The position numbers and the translations under genes were made by a program. Shown here in pieces: positions 1 through 6,491 of a stretch of 21,057 nucleotides of DNA. Source of the stretch: a virus; the IMG/VR virus record IMGVR_UViG_3300035459_000126, positions 1-21,057 of that record, one strand, 5' to 3'. How positions within the stretch are numbered: the stretch's first letter is position 1; each line of letters opens with the position of its first letter. Below the pieces are notes generated by a model that did no database searches, was not told the DNA's origin, and saw only the letters and a list, made by a program, of their open reading frames with translations.

Positions 1-251
1 GCATCAAGGCTGGCACGGGCCTCAAGGCTGGCACGGGCATCGAGGCTGGCTGGGGCATCGAGGCTGGCTGGGGCATCAAGGCTGGCGAGGGCATCAAGGC
101 TGGCTGGGGCATCAAGGCTGGCACGGGCATCGAGGCTGGCTGGGGCATCGAGGCTGGCTGGGGCATCGAGGCTGGCTGGGGCATCGAGGCTGGCGAGGGC
201 ATCAAGGCTGGCTGGGGCATCGAGGCTGGCTGGGGCATCAAGGCTGGCACG
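1..251 (+). repeat. 14 tandem 18-bp units coding hexapeptides
   Basis: Fourteen head-to-tail 18-bp units run from the window edge to 251 (the first lacks its leading G). Each reads GGC ATC RAG GCT GGC NNN and encodes G-I-(K/E)-A-G-(T/W/E). Only two codons vary: AAG or GAG at the third position, and ACG, TGG or GAG at the sixth. One unit has Leu for Ile. Synonymous positions are otherwise constant, which points to recent expansion or homogenisation by slippage or unequal recombination and not to long divergence under protein selection alone. The array lies in frame within the partial gene that ends at 464 and continues upstream of the window. Confidence 0.95.
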
Positions 252-464
252 GGCATCTCTTGTAAAACGGGCTTGACCGTAGCCTTCCGCATCTTTGCGG
301 GAATAGCCATCTGGTTGAAAGCTCCGACTCCGGAGCAGCGGAGAATCAGTTGTGGTAGACTGACCTCCGGCGAAGTCTGCTCCGGTGACTTAGTTGAGAT
401 TGCCAAACAAGAGCAGTCGACTGAGTCGGCGCCTGCGGACCAGGCCTCTCAACCCACTACTTGA
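1..464 (+). CDS. Hexapeptide-repeat beta-solenoid protein (5' partial)
   Basis: The reading frame (codons begin at position 3) is open from the window edge to the TGA at 462-464. It holds 14 G-I-(K/E)-A-G-(T/W/E) hexapeptides followed by a non-repeat C-terminal domain of about 70 residues, with a segment I-S-C-K-T-G-L-T-V-A-F-R-I-F-A-G and a Ser/Gln/Pro-rich tail. Regular Ile every six residues with small Gly/Ala between is the pattern expected of a beta-helix or solenoid, where each hexapeptide forms one face of a coil. From memory, similar repeat-plus-cap proteins occur in bacterial and phage genomes as uncharacterised proteins; I cannot name a family. The N-terminus and any signal peptide lie outside the window. 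The TTG at 273 is in frame but falls inside the repeat-proximal cap and is not a credible start. Confidence 0.85.
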   Translation, partial: IKAGTGLKAGTGIEAGWGIEAGWGIKAGEGIKAGWGIKAGTGIEAGWGIEAGWGIEAGWGIEAGEGIKAGWGIEAGWGIKAGTGISCKTGLTVAFRIFAGIAIWLKAPTPEQRRISCGRLTSGEVCSGDLVEIAKQEQSTESAPADQASQPTT

Positions 465-478
465 TTCCAGGTGCTTCG

Positions 479-754
479 ATGATCCAGTTTGTTCTGGTGT
501 TGAAGATAACTCGACCAGAGAAGCCGCAGAAGGCAACTCGTAAGGTTGAACTGCCGTGGATACCACGCTTCGGTGACACCTTACGAGTTGCCGGGAAGGC
601 GTATCAGGTTGACCATCTGGAGTTTACCGAGGGTGAGGAGGTCATTGCCGTTCGTTTGGATAACGACAACCGCCACTACAAAGAGACACTGATGGCGGTG
701 GATCGGTATTGTGAGCAGCTTCATAACCAGGGTTGGGAAGTCGGAGATTGGTGA
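479..754 (+). CDS. Small hypothetical protein, 91 aa
   Basis: ATG 479 is chosen over the in-frame TTG at 461 because an AGGTG sequence at 468-472 sits six bases upstream of it. The product (starting M-I-Q-F-V-L-V-L-K-I) is soluble, with a mixed beta-rich pattern, no signal peptide and no membrane segment. A central stretch with alternating hydrophobic residues and a W-x-P-R-F-G-D segment suggests a small beta-barrel-like fold, but I recognise no family. Only four bases separate its stop from the next start, and the following genes are coupled by overlaps, so it is probably co-transcribed with the DNA-metabolism genes downstream. Confidence 0.75.
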   Translation: MIQFVLVLKITRPEKPQKATRKVELPWIPRFGDTLRVAGKAYQVDHLEFTEGEEVIAVRLDNDNRHYKETLMAVDRYCEQLHNQGWEVGDW

Positions 755-757
755 GTC

Positions 758-1093
758 GTGGAAGTAGACAAAGCGCTAGAAGCCGTGCTCCGCGAACCTG
801 ACGACTGCCAATGTGCCTTCTGCATTGGTGCCAAAGCCCCGGCCCGAGAAGTGAAGCGGCTCCGGGAGATCATTGGTGCAACTGAGGACGGTGTACTGAT
901 ACCAGACTGCGAGCACTTCTTTTGTCCTAAGTGCTGCAACGAGTTGGAGAATGTAGACCTTGTTTTTGATACGGGAAGTTGTTGGCACTGCGGCAACCCA
1001 GACTCGTTCGGGGAACCGCCACTAGGACTGTTCCTATCATCTTGCTATAGTACGCAGGAGGCTGCCAGGACGGCGAAGGAGAAGATTCCATAA
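758..1093 (+). CDS. Cys-rich putative zinc-binding protein, 111 aa
   Basis: GTG 758 follows the previous stop by three bases, with GGAG at 743-746 as a possible ribosome site. The protein carries three cysteine clusters: C17/C19/C22, C51/C56/C59/C60 (with H53) and C75/C78 with H77. The arrangement C-x4-C-x2-C then C-x2-C is what one expects of a zinc ribbon or small treble-clef-like domain. There is no signal peptide, so it should act in the cytoplasm, perhaps in nucleic-acid or protein binding. Its stop TAA overlaps the next ATG by one base, indicating translational coupling with the DUF3820-like and SbcC-like genes. Family assignment is not possible from sight. Confidence 0.75.
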   Translation: MEVDKALEAVLREPDDCQCAFCIGAKAPAREVKRLREIIGATEDGVLIPDCEHFFCPKCCNELENVDLVFDTGSCWHCGNPDSFGEPPLGLFLSSCYSTQEAARTAKEKIP

Positions 1094-1491
1094 TGGAGCC
1101 TGTCGACGATGTTGTAGTAGGTCGAATACAAGCCAGGATCAAAGCCCGCGAGAGGGCGAAGGTCATCTGCGAGTTGATTCTCGACGAGCAAAAGCAGTTC
1201 GTTGACGTGGTAGGGCTGTCGCAGTTCTGGGAAACCATCCGAGGCATTCTGCCTTCCAAACCTGAACCACCAGCAAAGCCGAACGCTGTCAAACCGTTCA
1301 CGGACGACGAGGCTACCGGGTTTGGTAAGACTCCTGTACCCTACGGTGAGTTCGAGGGACTTCCTGTAGATCAGGCTCCACTGGACCGCTTGGAGTGGTA
1401 CGCTGACCAGAAGTTCGTGGACAACCTGCGGCGGTATCTGGCCAGCCGCAGGATACGGACGGAACCCCGAGCCGAGCAGGAGGACGATTAG
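1093..1491 (+). CDS. DUF3820-like small protein, 132 aa
   Basis: The start ATG (1093-1095) overlaps the previous TAA. Residues about 81-120 contain P-Y-G-E-F-E-G-L-P-V-D and then a Leu/Trp/Tyr helix ending in an Arg-rich segment. This fits the short domain I know as DUF3820, also found at the C-terminus of exonuclease X-like proteins: F/Y-G-K/E-x2-G-x2-(I/V)-x2-(L/V/P)-x2-(D/Y)-L-x-W. The N-terminal 70 residues are helical and Pro-rich and do not match a nuclease. Known context for such domains is replication and recombination, which agrees with the SbcC-like ATPase directly downstream (stop TAG overlaps GTG by one base). Function is inferred; family assignment is moderately sure. Confidence 0.7.
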   Translation: MEPVDDVVVGRIQARIKARERAKVICELILDEQKQFVDVVGLSQFWETIRGILPSKPEPPAKPNAVKPFTDDEATGFGKTPVPYGEFEGLPVDQAPLDRLEWYADQKFVDNLRRYLASRRIRTEPRAEQEDD

Positions 1492-3206
1492 TGCCGCTGC
1501 TAAAGGTTACACTAGATGGGTTCCGCACATTCTCGACCGAGCAGTCGATCAAGCTGCCGCAGGCTCCTGGTTTGTACTTGATGCGAGGCATCAACGAAGT
1601 TGACAGGAACTTGGCAGGTAACGACGTTGGCAAGAGTACGTTCTTCGATGCCGTGTTCTGGGGACTCTATGGCGAAACCACCCGGGGCCTGCGAGCCGGC
1701 CAGGTAATCTCGTGGGGTGCTGACTCGGCGATGGTCGAGCAGCAATGGCTGGTTGGCGACCGACAGATTACGGTACGGCGCCAACAGAACCCCAACGGCT
1801 TGTGGTTGGATGGTGCCCGAGTCGAACAGCCCGCCATAATGGAAGCCTTAGGGCTTAACGACCAGGAGTTCTTGCACTGTGTGTTGGTTGGACAGTTCAC
1901 ACCGTACTTCTTGGACCTGTCACCAACGGCTAAGTTGGACATGTTCAGCGAGGTGTTGGGGTCGGCCTACTGGGAGGACAGGTCCGCAGCCGCGTCGAAG
2001 CGAGCAGCAGAGTTTGATGGTCAGGCTGCGGACCTACTGGGCCAGTTGCAGACGGTCAAAGGCAGGCTTGATAGCCTGAAGAGTCAGGAGCAGGAGGCGG
2101 ACCGCAACAGCGACCTGTGGCAGGAACGATGCGAGCAGGAGCGGCAGCAGCAGAAGCGAGAGCTAGCCAAGCTGCAACGCCACGAGTATGGTCTGGAGAA
2201 ACTACTGGACGAGCAGCGCCAGGCACTCCGTACCGCATCTGAGCGTGTATCGAAGCGAACAAGCAACTGGCAGCAATTCATCAATGAGGTATCGAAGCTG
2301 GCGACGGCCATCGACAACCTCAACAAAGACCTACGCCTGGACCGCTGCCCGTACTGCAAGAGGTCTTTTGGCACCGACTGGCGAGACAAACTGCAAGCAG
2401 AGTTGTCTAAGCTGCGTGAGGAGCACGAGTCTGCTGTGGAGGGCTTCGAGGCCGCCCGCAAAGGTCGTAAGACGGCTGTCGAGCGTGAGAAGGTCATCAA
2501 CGAAGAGGTCCGCAAGCTATCGTCCGAGCTGGCTGAGTTGCGAGGTACGATCAAGGCAAAGAAGGCTGAGTGTATTGAGGACGAGAATCCCTACCGGTCG
2601 ATGCTCCGGTCGTTGCGTACCGATATACTAACATGCAACGGTGAGCGGCGTAGGCTGGAGGCCGAGCACGCCAAGGCGGTGACAACTCAGCAGCGGTGGC
2701 GGTACTGGGTTCGCGGGTTCCGTGACTTGCGGCTATGGGTCTTGGATTCGACCTTGGCCGAGTTGGAACTGCGTGTCAACAACAGCCTGGTCCAGTTGGG
2801 CCTGGAGGACTGGGCTGTCCATCTAGCCGTAGAACGTGAGAACAAAAGCGGTGGTGTGAGTAAGGGATTCATAGTGGACGTGCGGTCGCCCACTTCATTG
2901 GAGGGTGCCCCGTGGCGGGGTTGGGGTGGTGGCGTGACACAGCGGCTGCGGGTGGCGGCGGAGATAGGCTTGAGCCACTTGATTGCTGACCGCAAGGGTA
3001 TCGACCTTGGTATAGAGGTATTCGATGAGCCAGACTGCCACTTGTCGAAGAATGGTATCGAGGACTTGCTGGTCCATCTACAGGCCCGGAGCCGAGAAGA
3101 GCAGAGGCAGATATGGGTGGTGACCCACACAGCGCTGGACTTTCCGTTCGACGTTGTGGCGACCGTGCGAAAGACAGACAAGGGTTCGTTCATTACGTTC
3201 GATTAG
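1491..3206 (+). CDS. SbcC/Rad50/T4 gp46-like SMC ATPase, 571 aa
   Basis: GTG 1491 overlaps the upstream TAG, so the start is set by coupling. The N-terminal ATPase lobe has the P-loop G-N-D-V-G-K-S-T at residues 43-50. A long coiled coil spans roughly residues 175-420 and is broken at its middle by C286-P-Y-C289, a zinc-hook CxxC lying at the exact centre of the 571 residues, as in Rad50/SbcC. The C-terminal lobe has a degenerate signature (G-G-G-V-T-Q-R-L-R near 480), Walker B F511-D512-E513-P and a T-H switch histidine (V-V-T-H-T). Such proteins pair with an Mre11/SbcD (T4 gp47) nuclease to process DNA ends; no such nuclease is visible here, so it may lie upstream of the window. The length is close to T4 gp46. 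The role in recombination or replication-coupled repair is inferred from the family. Confidence 0.9.
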   Translation: MPLLKVTLDGFRTFSTEQSIKLPQAPGLYLMRGINEVDRNLAGNDVGKSTFFDAVFWGLYGETTRGLRAGQVISWGADSAMVEQQWLVGDRQITVRRQQNPNGLWLDGARVEQPAIMEALGLNDQEFLHCVLVGQFTPYFLDLSPTAKLDMFSEVLGSAYWEDRSAAASKRAAEFDGQAADLLGQLQTVKGRLDSLKSQEQEADRNSDLWQERCEQERQQQKRELAKLQRHEYGLEKLLDEQRQALRTASERVSKRTSNWQQFINEVSKLATAIDNLNKDLRLDRCPYCKRSFGTDWRDKLQAELSKLREEHESAVEGFEAARKGRKTAVEREKVINEEVRKLSSELAELRGTIKAKKAECIEDENPYRSMLRSLRTDILTCNGERRRLEAEHAKAVTTQQRWRYWVRGFRDLRLWVLDSTLAELELRVNNSLVQLGLEDWAVHLAVERENKSGGVSKGFIVDVRSPTSLEGAPWRGWGGGVTQRLRVAAEIGLSHLIADRKGIDLGIEVFDEPDCHLSKNGIEDLLVHLQARSREEQRQIWVVTHTALDFPFDVVATVRKTDKGSFITFD

Positions 3207-3215
3207 GAGCCGATC

Positions 3216-3311
3216 ATGTTACGACGACTGGTGTTTGAGTTGTCAAGGTTCGCGTTAGCGCTGCTGGCTGTGTATGCCGCCTACAGGGCCTGCATTGCCT
3301 ATCCTAACTAG
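3216..3311 (+). CDS. 31-residue single-pass membrane peptide
   Basis: A short frame (start M-L-R-R-L-V-F-E-L, stop TAG 3309-3311) begins nine bases after the ATPase stop and has an AGGAG at 3205-3209, six bases before its ATG. It encodes a basic N-terminus and one hydrophobic helix (about residues 12-27, rich in Ala/Leu/Val). No partner is recognisable. The good ribosome site and membrane-helix composition argue for a real gene; its size makes this uncertain. Confidence 0.5.
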   Translation: MLRRLVFELSRFALALLAVYAAYRACIAYPN

Positions 3312-3346
3312 TGCTTAGCTGTGGTTGGTCAGATGGTACTTTGTGT

Positions 3347-3374
3347 TTGGCCGATGCGCATTGTGTGATATAAT
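3347..3374 (+). promoter_or_regulatory. Sigma70-type extended -10 promoter
   Basis: TTGGCC (3347-3352), a 16-bp spacer and a perfect TATAAT (3369-3374) with TG one base upstream (3366-3367) form an extended -10 promoter in the 113-bp gap after 3311. Expected transcription start is near 3381, giving a leader of about 45 bases that contains AAGGAGGTG before the ATG at 3425. It should drive the secreted-protein and peptidase unit that ends at the terminator near 6470. Confidence 0.75.
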
Positions 3375-3424
3375 CTAGGTGACTCACAAGTTGTGTTGTT
3401 TTTCCCATTTCAAGGAGGTGCGTG

Positions 3425-4345
3425 ATGCGACAGGTCTTTCCGGTTCTGTTGTGCGTGTGCCTGGCATTCGTCGGCGTTGCCGTCGTCCAGGCACAGTGTT
3501 GCCCTGGTGGTTGTGGTCCGCAGGATACTTGCCAACCGCCGAAGGTTGAGCAAGGCACTGCGGTCGAGGGTCCGGCACTTGATGTGATCAAGGGCGTTAT
3601 CAAAACTCGGCCGCTACGGACGATCATCAAGAAAGAGATTCACAAGTTCGTACCGCAGCCACAACCGGCTCCGGTGCCACCTGCTCCAGTCGTGCCACCT
3701 GCGGCGCCCGATACCAACGATGGTACTTATCGAGGCACCTACAGGTTGTACCACACGGACAATGGTACGTTGATCCTTACGCCGATTGTTCCTGACGTGA
3801 CGCCGGACGTCTGCAACAAGGTTGGAGACTTCCATGGTGGGCCTGGGCCGCGTCCTGGTCCTGGACCGATGCCTCACCCGCCAACGCCTTACGGTGGTGG
3901 TTACGGACACGGCTATGGTTGGCACCGGCCGTACTTCAATCCGTTGCCTTACATCGTTGGTCCGGTAATCAACTATGCAACCCAGCCTCGTATGGTTCCC
4001 AACCCGGTGACGGGTCAGATGGAATACCGCTCACCAGGTCGTTGGACACAGACGGCTGATGGTGCTTGGGCCTATATGCCGATGGCTGTTTGGCCTCTGG
4101 GTTCCAGCAAAGACGCGGAGACTTGTGGAGCAACCTTGGAGGTGCCAGTAATTGCTGTGTTTGCAGGTCCGGTGCACAAGGCCATTCATGCAATCCGAGA
4201 AGCCCATCCGGTTCGCCGGGTTGTAGGCTCCGTGGCGAAGCTGCTCAAGCACAAGCCCGTCCGCACGGCTGCGGCTGCGGTCGTCGAGAAGCATCCTGTG
4301 CGGAGTCTGCTTGGCCGATTGTTTCATCGCCACGGCAGCCGCTAA
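3425..4345 (+). CDS. Secreted Pro/Gly-rich protein with PVR repeats
   Basis: ATG 3425 lies six bases after AAGGAGG and is preferred to GTG 3422, which is too close. The 306-residue product has a signal peptide (hydrophobic residues 4-20, likely cut after V-Q-A at 21-23) and a mature N-terminus rich in Cys (C25, C26, C30, C36). There follow a Pro-rich linker (75-96), a Gly/Pro/Tyr-rich centre (138-180) and a basic C-terminus. Four P-(V/L)-R motifs recur: R62-P-L-R, H261-P-V-R, K277-P-V-R and H290-P-V-R, each followed by an amphipathic basic helix. I have the impression that such repeats occur in planctomycete secreted proteins, which hints at the host. It probably acts outside the membrane; the molecular role is unknown. 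First gene after the promoter at 3347-3374. Confidence 0.8.
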   Translation: MRQVFPVLLCVCLAFVGVAVVQAQCCPGGCGPQDTCQPPKVEQGTAVEGPALDVIKGVIKTRPLRTIIKKEIHKFVPQPQPAPVPPAPVVPPAAPDTNDGTYRGTYRLYHTDNGTLILTPIVPDVTPDVCNKVGDFHGGPGPRPGPGPMPHPPTPYGGGYGHGYGWHRPYFNPLPYIVGPVINYATQPRMVPNPVTGQMEYRSPGRWTQTADGAWAYMPMAVWPLGSSKDAETCGATLEVPVIAVFAGPVHKAIHAIREAHPVRRVVGSVAKLLKHKPVRTAAAAVVEKHPVRSLLGRLFHRHGSR

Positions 4346-4377
4346 CCCTCAACTCGTAGAAAGGATTGGTGGTTGCT

Positions 4378-4587
4378 ATGGACGAGAAAGTAACCGGCCC
4401 GATGGGCGCCGTGAGCGACGCTGCTGCGGCCGTCCGCGATCTTTGCAACAAGGCTTCCGAGAAGTTGGACAAGCTCGATGCCGGTGGCTTGTCTAGGCTG
4501 GTCGGACTGCTTGATCCTGATAAGGTCGAGCACCTGTTGCGTTCCAGGATTCAAGCCGGCGTTCTGCCTGACATTCTGAAAGACTAG
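4378..4587 (+). CDS. Small helical hypothetical protein, 69 aa
   Basis: ATG 4378 is favoured over the in-frame TTG at 4366, which would leave no room for a ribosome site; AAAGGA at 4360-4365 and GGTGG at 4368-4372 precede the ATG. The protein is predicted all-helical and amphipathic (M-D-E-K-V start, Ala-rich then Leu/Asp/Lys-rich), with no signal peptide or membrane helix. It lies 32 bases after the secreted PVR-repeat gene and 10 bases before the next secreted protein, in the same transcription unit. No family recognised. Confidence 0.65.
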   Translation: MDEKVTGPMGAVSDAAAAVRDLCNKASEKLDKLDAGGLSRLVGLLDPDKVEHLLRSRIQAGVLPDILKD

Positions 4588-4597
4588 GAGGTGCGAT

Positions 4598-5275
4598 ATG
4601 CGAAAGCGGTATCTGATGCTTTGGGTGTTGCTGGCCGCGTGGCCGGCAATGTTGCTTGCGGGCGACCAACCAGTTGCACCGCAGAAGATTCTCGACCTAT
4701 TGGCTAAGGTCGAAGCCAGCCAAGCGGCTGCGGCTGCGTTGGACAAGTCGATTGCGGTCGACAAGGCCAAGCTCGACGAGGATACGAAGGCCCGCCAAGA
4801 TGCTGTCGTTGCGATGGCAAAGGATAGGGCCGCCTTCCGTGCTGCATGGCAGGAGGTCTACGGTGACATCGACGATCTGATTCCGACGCCGAAGCCCGCG
4901 CCAACGCCACCGCCTAAGCCTGTGCCCGAGCCGCAGCCACCTGCTCCGGTACCGGTAGTTAAATACACGGCAACACTGGCTTTGATCCTGGAGAATCCCG
5001 ACGAGCGGACTCCTGCCCAGGCTGCTGTTAACGATTGGATGTCAACTCATCTGCGTAAGGCCGATGGTACATCCAGTTATCTGTGGTACGACTCGCGTGA
5101 GGAGGGCATACCGGCCAACGCGAAGAAGTACCTTGACAATCCGCCACCTCCGAAAATGGTCATCTTTGGCAAGTCGCCGGGCAAGGACAAGTGGTCCGTG
5201 TTGTACAACGGACCTCGGCCAGCGACGGTCGATGAGTTCAAGAAGGTATGGACCGAGAAAGGAGGTGCTCTGTGA
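4598..5275 (+). CDS. Secreted coiled-coil / Pro-linker protein, 225 aa
   Basis: An AGGAGGTG just upstream of ATG 4598 gives a confident start. Residues 1-21 are a signal peptide (M-R-K-R-Y then a hydrophobic core, likely cut after L-L-A). The mature protein begins G-D-Q-P-V-A, close to the A-D-Q-P-V-A after the signal of the thioredoxin-CAP protein at 7397. Residues about 28-85 form an Ala/Lys/Asp-rich coiled coil, 96-118 a Pro-rich linker, and 122-225 a compact alpha/beta C-terminal domain without a CxxC. The last domain has K-M-V-I-F-G and V-L-Y-N-G-P segments, which could be a thioredoxin-like fold lacking active cysteines, but that is a guess. The stop overlaps the start of the papain-like peptidase (GTGA), so the two are translationally coupled and may work together outside the membrane. 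Confidence 0.8.
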   Translation: MRKRYLMLWVLLAAWPAMLLAGDQPVAPQKILDLLAKVEASQAAAAALDKSIAVDKAKLDEDTKARQDAVVAMAKDRAAFRAAWQEVYGDIDDLIPTPKPAPTPPPKPVPEPQPPAPVPVVKYTATLALILENPDERTPAQAAVNDWMSTHLRKADGTSSYLWYDSREEGIPANAKKYLDNPPPPKMVIFGKSPGKDKWSVLYNGPRPATVDEFKKVWTEKGGAL

Positions 5276-6117
5276 GCGAGCAACAATACCAGACTATCAA
5301 TGCTGGTGGTGAGTTGCGGGTGTTTGCCTGCAAGCCACGTACTATGCCTATTGGCGACGAACGTTGCTGCACGGGCGTAGTTGGCGTAGGTGCCGCTCCG
5401 GCCGTGATCCAGCGTAAGGATTGGCCGAAGTGCGTGGACCTCTCGGTTGGCGTGACGGAGATTCTCAACCAGAAGTCTACGTCGTTGTGTCATTCGTTTG
5501 CCGGCACGCAGGTCAACGAAGTGGCCCATCATCTTGCCGGCCGCAAGGATGTGCAACTCTCGGCCGGACAGCTTGCCGGCCAAGTGACCGGCTATCAGAA
5601 CGAGGGTGCCGGTGTCGACGAGGTACTGGCTGTCCTGCTGAAGGCTGGCCAGTGCAGGCGGGATACCGTCAGCCAGTTCGATTACGGCGGAGGATGGCCA
5701 GCCGAGGCAAAGCAAGAGGCCCTGGAGTACAGGTTGCTCGACGCCTGGGACTGCGGCCATGACAGGGTGTTCGATGCTGCTGTGAGCAACCTCATCGTTG
5801 CCAACCCTGTTGAGATTGGCACCTACGCGTTTGGTGGCGGACATGCCGTTGCCAAGTTGGGCTACTTTATCAGCCGGCGAGGTCTCTACTCGTTCGGTGC
5901 CAACAGTTGGGGCGACTGGTCGAACTGGAGTGACGACCTGCTCGAAGCGTTTGCCTCGTTGTGCCCTGACCTTGACCATTCGCACCTGCTGAAGGTCAAG
6001 GGGCGAGGCTACTGGGTGTTCAGCGAGAGCCAGATCAGCAATGGTCTGGGTATGTTTGGAGCGTTCGGCGTGCAGAGTACGGTCGCCAACAAAGACGACA
6101 GCGTACCGGAGGCTTGA
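5272..6117 (+). CDS. Papain-fold (C1-like) cysteine peptidase, 281 aa
   Basis: GTG 5272 overlaps the previous TGA and follows AAAGGAGGTG by a normal distance, so it is preferred to upstream in-frame starts. The papain residues are present in order and spacing: Q67 exactly six residues before C73 (Q-K-S-T-S-L-C-H-S-F-A), as Q19 precedes C25 in papain; H191 in G-G-H-A-V-A-K-L-G-Y; and N211 in A-N-S-W-G-D-W. This is a complete Q/C/H/N set of the C1 family. There is no obvious propeptide, and the N-terminus shows no signal peptide, so export would need another route such as a membrane hole. Substrates are unknown. The setting among secreted and membrane proteins upstream of terminase suggests cleavage of envelope proteins or processing of a phage protein; this is inference. 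Confidence 0.85.
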   Translation: MSEQQYQTINAGGELRVFACKPRTMPIGDERCCTGVVGVGAAPAVIQRKDWPKCVDLSVGVTEILNQKSTSLCHSFAGTQVNEVAHHLAGRKDVQLSAGQLAGQVTGYQNEGAGVDEVLAVLLKAGQCRRDTVSQFDYGGGWPAEAKQEALEYRLLDAWDCGHDRVFDAAVSNLIVANPVEIGTYAFGGGHAVAKLGYFISRRGLYSFGANSWGDWSNWSDDLLEAFASLCPDLDHSHLLKVKGRGYWVFSESQISNGLGMFGAFGVQSTVANKDDSVPEA

Positions 6118-6133
6118 AGTCTAAAGGTCATAG

Positions 6134-6159
6134 GAGCCGGCCTTTTGTAGAATCGGCTC
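6134..6159 (+). other. Weak hairpin between peptidase and small membrane gene
   Basis: GAGCCG (6134-6139) and CGGCTC (6154-6159) are perfect inverted repeats around a 14-base loop in the 77-bp gap 6118-6194. A T-rich tract follows but not immediately, so this is at best a weak terminator or mRNA-processing or stabilising hairpin. Confidence 0.35.
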
Positions 6160-6194
6160 TAACTGGTTTGTGTTTTCCTATAGGAGATGTTGCG

Positions 6195-6392
6195 ATGGGA
6201 ACGATTGCGATTAGTGCGTTGGACATTGGCGCTTTGATCCTCGGTGGCATCATCGGCAAGGTGTTGCCGAAGGTCGTCTCCGGTGGCGAGTGTGGCCCGG
6301 ACTGTGTGTGCTCGACCGACGAGAAGGCCGCCATCAAGGCCAAGATCGCCGAGGTCCGCGGCTTGCTCGACAAGCTGGAGGCTGGCCTGTAG
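6195..6392 (+). CDS. Small membrane protein with Cys cluster, 65 aa
   Basis: ATG 6195 has AGGAG at 6182-6186, eight bases upstream; in-frame codons further 5' lack a ribosome site and would overlap the peptidase stop. The protein starts M-G-T-I-A-I-S-A-L and has one N-terminal hydrophobic helix (about 5-27, Gly/Ile/Leu-rich), then C-G-P-D-C-V-C, then an amphipathic Ala/Lys/Glu helix to the end. One membrane helix plus a helical tail would suit a small holin-like or membrane-anchored partner, but nothing is diagnostic. It is the last gene before the terminator at 6429-6473. Confidence 0.7.
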   Translation: MGTIAISALDIGALILGGIIGKVLPKVVSGGECGPDCVCSTDEKAAIKAKIAEVRGLLDKLEAGL

Positions 6393-6428
6393 TCCAAGGA
6401 GTTGCAGCCCGCGGGCTCACAACCTCCG

Positions 6429-6473
6429 GCCCTTCTGCCGAGTCTTGCATGGAGGCCGGCAGGAGGGCTTTTA
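6429..6473 (+). terminator. Strong intrinsic terminator
   Basis: GCCCTTCTGCCG (6429-6440) pairs with CGGCAGGAGGGC (6457-6468) to give a 12-bp stem with a single G-U pair, a 16-base loop and TTTT directly after. A 12-bp perfect palindrome AGCCCGCGGGCT (6406-6417) lies just upstream. Together with the promoter at 3347-3374 it defines a transcription unit of about 3.1 kb. Confidence 0.8.
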
Positions 6474-6491
6474 CTAATTCACGGAGGAGCC

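Noticed and set aside
1-251. CRISPR array
   Set aside because: The 18-bp units are contiguous, in frame and without spacers, and code for hexapeptides.
1041-1051. Possible extended -10 promoter TTGCTATAGT
   Set aside because: It lies inside a coding region and has no -35-like sequence at 16-18 bp.
3425-3535. Lipoprotein signal at the start of the PVR-repeat protein
   Set aside because: The residues before the first Cys are A-Q-C, which does not fit the lipobox; a type I signal site after V-Q-A is more likely.
5077-5985. Long open frame of 302 codons on the minus strand
   Set aside because: It is antisense to the papain-like peptidase and the secreted coiled-coil gene, both with clear ribosome sites and motifs. 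Long antisense frames are common in GC-rich DNA.
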